Shown piece by piece: positions 1-5,375 of a DNA stretch of 5,772 bases (within the stretch, counting starts at the first letter, position 1; each line of letters begins with the position of its first letter). A program made the translations under genes and the position numbers. Source of the stretch: an uncultured bacterium. Lineage in GTDB: Bacteria > Armatimonadota > UBA5829 > DSUL01. The DNA lies in contig CALCJH010000142.1 of the NCBI GenBank assembly GCA_937967775.1, positions 1 to 5,772 of the forward strand, written 5' to 3'. The notes under the pieces were generated by a model, which saw nothing but the letters and a program-made list of their open reading frames with translations, made no database searches and was not told the origin of the DNA.

Positions 1-162
1 ACCATTATGGAGGGGGCGTTCGACTATCTGGACGCTCCCGTCAAGCGCATATCGGGCGTGGATGTCCCGATGCCCTATGCCAAGAACCTGGAGAAGCTGG
101 CTGTGCCGGGCGAGGAGGACATTTACCAGGCGTGCCGGCAGATTGTGGCGGGCGAGATCTGA
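1..162 (+). CDS. pdhB: 2-oxoacid (pyruvate-type) dehydrogenase E1 component, beta subunit, C-terminal fragment
   Basis: This reading frame is open from the left edge and ends at TGA 160-162, giving the last 53 residues of a longer protein whose start lies outside the window. The translated end contains AFDYLDAPVKRISG, then DVPMPYAKNLEKLAVP, then a final helix reading EEDIYQACRQIV. The run DAPVKR..G.DVPMPYA..LE is the characteristic C-terminus of the E1 beta subunit of pyruvate, acetoin and branched-chain 2-oxoacid dehydrogenases (transketolase C-terminal domain). In the family, E1 alpha and E1 beta form the thiamine-diphosphate heterotetramer that decarboxylates the 2-oxoacid and reductively acylates the lipoyl arm of E2 in the cytoplasm. 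The gene directly downstream is lipA, overlapping by one base, which fits a lipoate-dependent complex. The tail alone cannot separate pyruvate from acetoin or branched-chain substrates, so the pdhB symbol is the most likely choice rather than proven. Confidence 0.88.
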   Translation, partial: TIMEGAFDYLDAPVKRISGVDVPMPYAKNLEKLAVPGEEDIYQACRQIVAGEI

Positions 163-1121
163 TGCAGAAGACTTCCGTGGGCGGGTCCGGTATCGAGGCT
201 CTGGGTGTGCGGGTGGTATCCGCCTCGCGCGGTGGCTGCGGCGGCTCCGCAGGCGGAGGCATTCCCCTCGGCGAGCGGCCCGACTGGATGCGCGCCAGGG
301 CGGTAACTTTCGACGTCTTCGACCGTATGAAGGGGACGTTGGGGTCCCTGCACACAGTGTGCGAATCGGCCCGCTGCCCGAATCTGGGGGAGTGCTGGCG
401 CAGAGGGACTGCCACTTTTATGATTATGGGAGACATCTGCACGCGCTCTTGCCGGTTCTGCGCGGTCAAGACCGGCAGGCCGGACGCGCTGGATCCCGAC
501 GAGCCCCGCAAGCTTGCCGAGGCCGCCCGGCAGATGGGACTGAGGCACGTGGTCATCACGTCCGTTGCCCGTGATGAGCTTCCGGACGGCGGCGCGGCGC
601 ATTTTGCCGCCTGCATCCGGGCCCTCTATGATGCGCTCCCCGGCGTCAGCGTGGAGGTCCTCACCCCCGATTTCAAGGGGTGCCCTGAAAGCGTGCGCAC
701 CGTTCTTGATGCGCGTCCCTCCGTGTTCAACCACAACCTTGAGACTGTTCCACGCCTCACAAAACAGGTGCGCGTGCAGGCACGCTATGACCGGTCGCTA
801 GACGTGCTGAGGATGGCTTTCGAAATGGAGCCGGAGATCCCCACCAAGAGCGGCTTGATGTTGGGCCTGGGCGAGGAGCTCGAAGAGGTGCTGGAGACGC
901 TGCAGGATATGCGCCGGGTGGGCGTGAGCATCCTGACGCTCGGGCAGTATCTGCGGCCCTCGAAGGATCATCTGCCGGTCGTTCGCTGGGTCTCGCCGGA
1001 TGAGTTCGCCTGGCTGAAGGAGCAAGCGATGGAGATGGGCTTCGTTCATGTGGAGAGTGGTCCCCTGGTGCGCAGTTCCTACCACGCCGAGCAGGCTGTC
1101 GGCGCTCCCTTGAAAGGCTAG
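162..1121 (+). CDS. lipA: Lipoyl synthase (radical SAM, two [4Fe-4S] clusters)
   Basis: The 319-residue product inserts two sulfur atoms into octanoyl groups on lipoyl carrier domains (E2 and glycine-cleavage H protein), using S-adenosylmethionine and sacrificing its auxiliary iron-sulfur cluster. All expected signatures are present. The auxiliary-cluster motif CX4CX5C is C67, C72, C78. The radical-SAM motif CX3CX2C is C93, C97, C100 (CTRSCRFC). TSVARDELPDGGA starts at residue 133, VFNHNLETVPR is near 188-198, PTKSGLMLGLGE is near 227-238, and the terminal RSSYHA (304-309) carries the conserved serine that ligates the auxiliary cluster. Length and cysteine spacing match well-studied LipA proteins (about 320 residues). 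ATG 162 overlaps the E1 beta TGA as TGATG, so translational coupling is likely; only a weak purine stretch precedes it. Residues 1-36 are glycine-rich and not recognisable. A GTG at 207 with GAGG 8 bases upstream is an alternative start giving 304 residues. Confidence 0.96.
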   Translation: MQKTSVGGSGIEALGVRVVSASRGGCGGSAGGGIPLGERPDWMRARAVTFDVFDRMKGTLGSLHTVCESARCPNLGECWRRGTATFMIMGDICTRSCRFCAVKTGRPDALDPDEPRKLAEAARQMGLRHVVITSVARDELPDGGAAHFAACIRALYDALPGVSVEVLTPDFKGCPESVRTVLDARPSVFNHNLETVPRLTKQVRVQARYDRSLDVLRMAFEMEPEIPTKSGLMLGLGEELEEVLETLQDMRRVGVSILTLGQYLRPSKDHLPVVRWVSPDEFAWLKEQAMEMGFVHVESGPLVRSSYHAEQAVGAPLKG

Positions 1122-1155
1122 GTCACGGCTTCGCGGCATCCTCCGTACGTGACCT
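1120..1155. repeat. 8-bp inverted repeat overlapping the lipA stop codon
   Basis: AGGTCACG at 1120-1127 is matched exactly by its reverse complement CGTGACCT at 1148-1155, with a 20-base spacer. The left arm includes the last two bases of the lipA TAG. As RNA it could form a long-loop stem right after the stop codon; as DNA it has the arm symmetry of a binding site for a dimeric regulator. No T-tract follows on either strand, so it is not a convincing intrinsic terminator. An 8-bp match at this distance could also arise by chance. Confidence 0.35.
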
Positions 1156-1186
1156 TCGATGTTCTCCCTGCTGATGCCGGATCCGC

Positions 1187-1216
1187 GGGCTTTCTGAAAG
1201 CCCTGATCAGATTTCG
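1187..1216 (+). terminator. Candidate transcription terminator for the E1 beta-lipA operon
   Basis: GGGCTTT (1187-1193), a CTG loop (1194-1196) and AAAGCCC (1197-1203) form a perfect 7-bp stem with a three-base loop, 66 bases after the lipA stop. The bases that follow on the plus strand, TGATCAGATTTCG, are AT-richer than their surroundings but include only a short run of three T. On the minus strand the bases after the hairpin are GC-rich, so if it terminates anything it is the rightward lipA transcript. The incomplete T-tract leaves the efficiency in doubt. It sits in the gap before a converging gene, where a terminator is expected. Confidence 0.42.
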
Positions 1217-1299
1217 CCTCATCTTCCTTCCTCCCGTCTCCCGGCAGGACCTGCGGCAAATTGCCTCGTGCCGGTTCCGGCCGCCGGCGTCGTTCGGCT

Positions 1300-1821
1300 T
1301 CAGCGAGAGGCCGGGTGAATGGAGCGGGGGAAGCGTTCGGCCGGCCAGACCGGATCCTGCAGCGTCAGGGACTCCAGGCAGAAGCCGCCTTCCGGTGTGC
1401 GGGCCAGCACGCAGGTGTAGTAAAGTCGCTCTCTCCGTCCACCGTCCGCCGCCGGAAGCAGCTCGACGAAGGAATATACCGCATAGCGCCCGGCGCCCAG
1501 CCACTCCACACTATCCGGCGAAAACGGCGGGAACTGCGCGGAACTCCCGCCCGGGATCTCCGGCCCCACAAATGCCCTGCTGGCCAGAAAGGCTTCGCGT
1601 TGCTCCGAGAGGATGGCCGAGGCAAGCGCCGGGTTCTCCGAGGGTTCTCCGTAGAACCAGGCGCTAAGCGCCACCAGAACGATCAGGACCGCGGCCCCTG
1701 CGCCGCGCAGGATCCTGGGCCACGCGTCCCCGGCCGGCTCAATTCTAATCTCTCCCCCGGGGCCGAGATGGATCTTTCTGCGCCCCGTCTGCGTCCGAGC
1801 CTGTGCCCTGACATGGATCAT
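1300..1821 (-). CDS. Single-span membrane protein with extracytoplasmic domain, unknown function
   Basis: The product is 173 residues. Residues 1-36 are polar and basic. A hydrophobic helix at about 38-57 (VLIVLVALSAWF) is a signal-anchor or transmembrane segment, and residues 58-173 form a soluble domain, probably outside the membrane. That domain contains AFVGPEIPGGSSAQFP (83-98), then GRYAVYSFVE (111-120) and LYYTCVLA (133-140). This order resembles a small C-terminal domain seen in many hypothetical bacterial membrane proteins, often with an N-terminal zinc ribbon, with the pattern FV...L..PS.A.FP, then Y.V.S.V, then YTC.V. No zinc ribbon is present here. C137 and C148 could form a disulfide. 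The start is well supported: GGAGG (plus-strand 1831-1835) lies 9 bases before ATG 1821. The gene follows the PLDc_N-type gene on the same strand after 108 bases and converges on lipA. The biochemical role is unknown; the resemblance is recalled from sequence pattern only. Confidence 0.8.
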   Translation of the reverse strand: MIHVRAQARTQTGRRKIHLGPGGEIRIEPAGDAWPRILRGAGAAVLIVLVALSAWFYGEPSENPALASAILSEQREAFLASRAFVGPEIPGGSSAQFPPFSPDSVEWLGAGRYAVYSFVELLPAADGGRRERLYYTCVLARTPEGGFCLESLTLQDPVWPAERFPRSIHPASR

Positions 1822-1847
1822 CGCTTCGGTCCTCCCACACGGAGTTG

Positions 1848-1866
1848 CGGGAACGGGGCGTTCCCG
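1848..1866. other. Strong 8-bp hairpin between the two minus-strand membrane genes
   Basis: CGGGAACG (1848-1855), a GGG loop and CGTTCCCG (1859-1866) form a perfect 8-bp stem with a three-base loop. G-T wobbles and one A-T pair could extend it to about 1845-1869. Read leftward, it lies 63 bases after the stop of the PLDc_N-type gene and 12 bases before the GGAGG of the next gene. No T-tract follows on either strand, so a classical intrinsic terminator is unlikely. It could stabilise or terminate the upstream transcript by another route, or act as a 5' leader structure close to the ribosome site of the 173-residue membrane protein gene. Confidence 0.55.
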
Positions 1867-1894
1867 TGAAGGTTAGACGGCCGCACCGGGACCG

Positions 1895-1903
1895 AATGTA
1901 ACA
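1895..1903 (-). promoter_or_regulatory. Weak candidate extended -10 element for the 173-residue membrane protein gene
   Basis: On the minus strand this reads TGTTACATT: a TG extension, one spacer base and TACATT (4 of 6 matches to TATAAT). It is the most AT-rich point in the 108-base gap. Transcription from it would begin near 1888 and give a leader of roughly 65 bases containing the 1848-1866 hairpin and the GGAGG site. No good -35 hexamer is visible. The alternative is read-through from the upstream PLDc_N-type gene. Confidence 0.22.
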
Positions 1904-1929
1904 GGCGGGCTCGCTGGGCTCCTTCGGAC

Positions 1930-2187
1930 TCAGATGGGCCGGGCCGGCGGAGGCGGCGCACATCCCGGTGCTGCGCCGCCGCTGAGGCGCTTTCGCCGCT
2001 GGAAGAAGAAATACAGGATCGCGCCGATAACGTGCACGAAGAGTATGATCAGCACCCAGATCAGCCGGGTGTTCCCTTCGTCACTTTCGTTCATCGCGCA
2101 GTCCACCAGCATCCAGAGCCAGAACCCGATCGCCGCCAGCACCAGCAGACCGGCCACTACCGACGTGACCAGGATGAATGACAGCAT
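1930..2187 (-). CDS. Short two-span membrane protein, PLDc_N-type (phospholipase D-nuclease N-terminal-like)
   Basis: The product is 85 residues with two hydrophobic helices, at about 5-27 and 42-63. The loop and second helix read LWMLVDCAMNES-DEGN-TRLIWVLIILF-VHVIGAILYFF-QRRKR. The order W.LVDC, acidic loop, WVL.ILF...GA..YF, basic end matches the PLDc_N family (PF13396). This occurs either at the N-terminus of cardiolipin synthases or, as here, as a free-standing small inner-membrane protein of unknown role. No HKD catalytic motif follows, so it is not an active phospholipase. The C-terminal 18 residues are a glycine/proline-rich tail. ATG 2187 is preceded by GGAGG (2195-2199 on the plus strand) at 7 bases. 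A second in-frame start, GTG 2214 (94 residues), has its own GGAGGT at 6 bases. The gene is divergent from the large secreted-protein gene and upstream of the 173-residue membrane protein gene. Confidence 0.87.
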   Translation of the reverse strand: MLSFILVTSVVAGLLVLAAIGFWLWMLVDCAMNESDEGNTRLIWVLIILFVHVIGAILYFFFQRRKRLSGGAAPGCAPPPPARPI

Positions 2188-2226
2188 CGCCGCTCCTCCC
2201 GCTCCGGGGATCACCGTCGCACCTCC
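2188..2226 (-). promoter_or_regulatory. Tandem ribosome-binding sites for the PLDc_N-type gene
   Basis: Read on the minus strand, GGAGGT (2226-2221) lies 6 bases before GTG 2214, and GGGAGGAG (2200-2193) lies just before ATG 2187, with 7 bases after its GGAGG. The two starts are in the same frame and differ by nine residues. Both spacings are near optimal. The ATG start was preferred because it places the start directly before the first membrane helix and because ATG is usually favoured over GTG. Confidence 0.6.
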
Positions 2227-2273
2227 TTTCCGCCGAAAACACACCGGGACGCTTCTCCTACCTCCATCCGCTA

Positions 2274-2285
2274 TGGTATCATACC
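2274..2285. promoter_or_regulatory. Divergent promoter with palindromic -10 element
   Basis: GGTATCATACC (2275-2285) is a perfect 11-base palindrome around one central base. On the plus strand, TGGTATCAT (2274-2282) is an extended -10: TG, one base, then TATCAT with 5 of 6 matches to TATAAT. The predicted transcription start, about 7 bases on, falls at 2289-2291, directly before ATG 2292. On the minus strand the same palindrome gives TATGAT (2283-2278), also 5 of 6, which would start a transcript near 2271 for the PLDc_N-type gene with a leader of about 57-84 bases. No clear -35 hexamer is seen for either direction. A dimeric repressor operator is the other reading of the palindrome. Confidence 0.5.
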
Positions 2286-2291
2286 GGCATT

Positions 2292-5200
2292 ATGAGGCTT
2301 TTGCACTGGGTCGCAATTCTGGCTCTCGGGCTTCCTGCGGCAGCGCGGCCGGCCGATGACGCCGCCTGGGTGGTCGCCTTTGAAGACGCCTTCGATCGGC
2401 CGGAGATTGGCGCAGACTGGGAGGTGCTGTCCGGAGAGGCAGTCATCTCGGGGGGGCGTCTGCTTCTGCGGGGGGCCGGAGCCACGCTGCTCTGCACGCG
2501 GCCGTTCGCGGCGGATGTGACGCTGGAGTTCGAAGCCGAGGCCGACCCCTCGATGCCGCCCTGCGATCTTTCTGCGGGTCTGGCCGCGCCTCGTGATTAC
2601 GGCTGGGGCTATCTGATCGCGTTCGGGGGCCAGAGCAATCGCGTCAATCAGATTCTGGGCCCGGGCGTCAGGGTGGTTGACGAAAAGCCGCCGTTCGTCA
2701 TCGAGCACGGCCGCAGGTATCTGATCAGTGCCAGAAAGGAGGGCAGGGTCCTATCGCTGACGGTCGACGGGCGCGAACTGCTGCGGGCGGAGACGCACGA
2801 TCCCCTGGTCGGCCCCGGCTTTAACCGGGTGGCGCTGATCACGTGGACGGGTATGCTTGTAGATCGGGTGCGGGTGCTGGAGCGAGCCGTTCCGGCGCCG
2901 GAGACGCCTCGCGTTCCTGATCGCCTTTCCCGGGTTCCGTTTTACCGCGACGGCCGGACGCTGTGCGTTGCGGAAGATTTCGCCGAGCAGGGACTGGACG
3001 ACGCGGTGCGTGCCTATAATGAGCGCCGTCTGGATGACGCCCTCCGGATGTTCGGCGATCTGGAAGATCAGCTTCTGTCGCTCTGGGGCCGGGCGTTCGT
3101 GCTCGGGGATCTGGCATTCACTGAATCCGACCGCGGCGGCGAACTGCGAGATCTGGCCCGGGCATTCCGCGCTTACGCCGCTTCGCACCCCGCGGAGGCC
3201 GCTCTGCAGGATGCAGCCATGGTAGCCGGTTGGTTCGGAGAACTGCGAATGAGCCGGGAGGCATCCGTCTTTGCGCGCAGACTCGTAGCCCTCGGCCCCG
3301 GCGACTGGTCAGAGGGCGCTGCCAACCCGTTCTATCACAAAGCTCTCCTTTATGATGCCCGCTATCGCTACTGGGAGGGCCTGGAGGTCGGCGACAGGAA
3401 TCGAATCGAGACTGCGCTCGCCACAATGGACCGGCTCAGAGAGACCTGGCCGGATGTGAGCGTCCTTCGGCAGTATGCCGGCGAGGCGGTTCCCTGGGGC
3501 GAGGATCTGAACGCGGATGTGGATCGCCATCCTGCCTGGGCGGCCTACCTGCGGGAAGCCTACGGGCGACAGGTGCGCATTATGGAGGCGTGGTTCGAGA
3601 TGCGCCAGCAGCCGGACGGCCAGCTCGGCGGAGGATGGGGCGACGACGTCGAACTGATGCGCACCTGGCTGCCCATTGCGGCCATCTCCACCGGAGCCGG
3701 CGCCGTCCGGGAGGGCATCGAGCGGTTCGCCGAAGGCATCTGGCAGACTCTCGAGGACGGCTACGACCCCACCATCGGGGACGTGGAGCACTCCGCCGAG
3801 CCCTCTGCCGATATCGTCCCGGGAATGCTCCTCCTGCGCTACGGCGACCCGCTGTGGGTGGAGCGCAACCGACTGTCGTGCCGGACCATCCGCGACCGGT
3901 TTATGGGCATTGACGCGAAGGGGCATCCGCGGTTCAAGAGCACGGAGTTCGGCTCGCGGGGAGTGAAGACGGACCTCCGGGCCGGCGCGGATACGGGGTA
4001 CCACGCCCGCGCCATGAAGCATTTCCTCTGGCAGGCCTGGTGGGGCGATCCCGACGCTCGCGACTGGTTCCTCCGCTGGGTGGAAGGGTGGCGGCAGGCC
4101 ACGATGGCCCGCATCGGGAGCAAGCCGGCGGGATTGCCTCCTCCCGGAATCTGGTATCCTTCCGGCGACATCGTTCCGCCGGTGCCCGGAGTCTCCTGGT
4201 GGGATCCTCACTACAACTACTACGGCGCGCCCGGCCTTCCGGGGATGATCTTCGACTGCTTCCTTGCGGCGTATGCCCTGGGAGGGGACGAGGAGTTCCT
4301 GCGCGCGTTTCAGTTCGCCACGGACGAGGGAACCAGGGGTCCCCTTCCCCGTGGAGAGGTGCATCCGCCATCCCCCGAGTGGTGCCACCTGGCGCTCACG
4401 CACGCAGTCGAGGCCTCCCGCACAGCGCTCTACAAGCTCCTGACGGGCGAGCGGACCTACGACGAATACACCCTCCGGCACGCCGAACCCGCCCAGATCT
4501 ACCGCACCAACTATGACCTGGAGCGCTATCAGAAGAGTTTCGAATCGGCGGCGAAGTCCCTGCGGACCAAATTCGAACTGCGCACCACTGAAGTGCTGGC
4601 CACCGACCGCGCGGCGTTGGACTCGGCGCTCACGGTCTTTGGAGCCTACACCGGGGCCGTTCAGCTTCTCCGTGACGCGAACACACCCACGTTTGCCGTC
4701 ACATACCAGACGGAGGGCACGGACTTCGCGGCTCTGGTGGTGGAAAGCACTCCCCGGCGGGTGCGCGTCTGGCTTTACAGCTTCACCGATGCTCCCCAGA
4801 AGGTCGGCTTACGGTTCTGGCGGTTGGAGCCCGGCATCTTCCGGCTGCTACAGGGCGAGATGCTGCCGGGTGAGCGCCCCGGACAGAACCGCTACGCCTG
4901 GCTCCCGGCCGCAAGGGTGTCCCTTTTGCGCCGCGCCGAAGGGGTGGACGTCACAGTTCCGCCGGGAAAGGTGTGGGTGGTGGATCTGCTCCTGGTTGAG
5001 CCTCGTGCCGTGCCGGCGCGCTCGCCTGACCTGGCCGCCGGAGAGCGGAGCGTATCCGTGCGGGGGGCACAGGTGACAGTAAGGGTCCACAATCTGGGCA
5101 ATGCCGCAGCCGGTCCGTTCACGGTAGCGTTGCAGGAGCGGGACGGAGTAGGCTGGAAGACCGTAGCCTACCGCAGGCTGGATGGACTGAAAGCGCCCGA

Positions 5201-5348
5201 GGACCTGCGCCCGACCTCCACGGTCATACGGTTCCATCTGGCGCGTCCGCCCGCTGACGGGAGCCGGGTGGTAATGGATCCGCGAGACGAGCTTTTCGAG
5301 CTCTGCGAGACGAACAACAGTGTGATTGTCTCAGACGCCGGCAGGTAG
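2292..5348 (+). CDS. Large secreted multidomain protein of unknown function (LamG-like, alpha-helical, beta-sandwich, CARDB-like)
   Basis: The product is 1018 residues. Residues 1-18 look like a Sec signal peptide: MR, hydrophobic LLHWVAILALGL, then PAAA with likely cleavage near 17-18. No further membrane helix or anchor is evident, so it is probably periplasmic or secreted. Residues 27-197 are beta-rich and resemble a concanavalin/LamG-like fold (FEDAFDRPEIGADWEV, DYGWGYLIAFGG, GRVLSLTVDGRELL). Residues 225-385 are helical and TPR-like. Residues 390-725 are helical and aromatic-rich with distinctive runs GGGWGDD (446-452), GDVEHSAEPSAD (496-507) and WWDPHYNYYGAPG (636-648), suggestive of an (alpha/alpha) toroid as in some glycosidases and polysaccharide lyases. 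Residues 765-903 look like a beta-sandwich. Residues 908-1012 resemble CARDB: VRVHNLGNAAAGPF and ending MDPRDELFELCETNN. ATG 2292 was chosen because it begins the signal peptide; the frame is open back to 2178, but that part lies opposite the PLDc_N-type gene. No ribosome site precedes it. A carbohydrate-related role is inference only. Confidence 0.88.
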   Translation: MRLLHWVAILALGLPAAARPADDAAWVVAFEDAFDRPEIGADWEVLSGEAVISGGRLLLRGAGATLLCTRPFAADVTLEFEAEADPSMPPCDLSAGLAAPRDYGWGYLIAFGGQSNRVNQILGPGVRVVDEKPPFVIEHGRRYLISARKEGRVLSLTVDGRELLRAETHDPLVGPGFNRVALITWTGMLVDRVRVLERAVPAPETPRVPDRLSRVPFYRDGRTLCVAEDFAEQGLDDAVRAYNERRLDDALRMFGDLEDQLLSLWGRAFVLGDLAFTESDRGGELRDLARAFRAYAASHPAEAALQDAAMVAGWFGELRMSREASVFARRLVALGPGDWSEGAANPFYHKALLYDARYRYWEGLEVGDRNRIETALATMDRLRETWPDVSVLRQYAGEAVPWGEDLNADVDRHPAWAAYLREAYGRQVRIMEAWFEMRQQPDGQLGGGWGDDVELMRTWLPIAAISTGAGAVREGIERFAEGIWQTLEDGYDPTIGDVEHSAEPSADIVPGMLLLRYGDPLWVERNRLSCRTIRDRFMGIDAKGHPRFKSTEFGSRGVKTDLRAGADTGYHARAMKHFLWQAWWGDPDARDWFLRWVEGWRQATMARIGSKPAGLPPPGIWYPSGDIVPPVPGVSWWDPHYNYYGAPGLPGMIFDCFLAAYALGGDEEFLRAFQFATDEGTRGPLPRGEVHPPSPEWCHLALTHAVEASRTALYKLLTGERTYDEYTLRHAEPAQIYRTNYDLERYQKSFESAAKSLRTKFELRTTEVLATDRAALDSALTVFGAYTGAVQLLRDANTPTFAVTYQTEGTDFAALVVESTPRRVRVWLYSFTDAPQKVGLRFWRLEPGIFRLLQGEMLPGERPGQNRYAWLPAARVSLLRRAEGVDVTVPPGKVWVVDLLLVEPRAVPARSPDLAAGERSVSVRGAQVTVRVHNLGNAAAGPFTVALQERDGVGWKTVAYRRLDGLKAPEDLRPTSTVIRFHLARPPADGSRVVMDPRDELFELCETNNSVIVSDAGR

Positions 5349-5375
5349 GGGTGTGTAAACGGCTTCGCCTGGCTA
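5349..5375. other. Convergent intergenic gap, 27 bases
   Basis: The stops of the large secreted-protein gene and nadB face each other across 27 bases. The only structure is GGC-TTC-GCC (5361-5369), a three-base-pair stem too weak to act as a terminator. No T-tract is present on either strand, so termination probably occurs inside the facing coding regions or depends on Rho. Confidence 0.6.

Noticed and set aside
123..734. 203-residue minus-strand open frame opposite lipA
   Set aside because: lipA has every family motif in this stretch; the reverse frame is low-complexity and rich in R, A, P and G, typical of a shadow.
1244..1280. Short palindromes GCAGG-A-CCTGC, GGCAA-A-TTGCC and GCCGG-TT-CCGGC after the 173-residue protein gene
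   Set aside because: Loops of one or two bases cannot form stable RNA hairpins as written, and no T-tract follows on the minus strand, so they were not called terminators.
1261..1869. Plus-strand 202-residue open frame opposite the 173-residue membrane protein gene
   Set aside because: It lacks a transmembrane or domain signature, whereas the minus strand has a GGAGG site, a membrane helix and a recognisable domain pattern.
1745..1963. 72-residue minus-strand open frame spanning the gap between the two small genes
   Set aside because: It overlaps both well-supported genes in another frame and its composition is not protein-like.
2178..2291. Upstream extension of the large secreted-protein frame to ATG 2178
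   Set aside because: It would put 38 residues before the signal peptide and overlap the start region of the divergent PLDc_N-type gene; ATG 2292 begins a clean signal peptide.
3580..3590. The string ATTATGGAGG occurring both near the left edge and at about 3583
   Set aside because: The ten-base identity lies within two unrelated coding frames with no extension on either side; chance is sufficient.
3309..4481. 390-residue open frame on the minus strand opposite the large secreted-protein gene
   Set aside because: It mirrors a GC-rich coding frame, has no domain-like pattern or ribosome site, and the plus-strand frame has a signal peptide and coherent domains.
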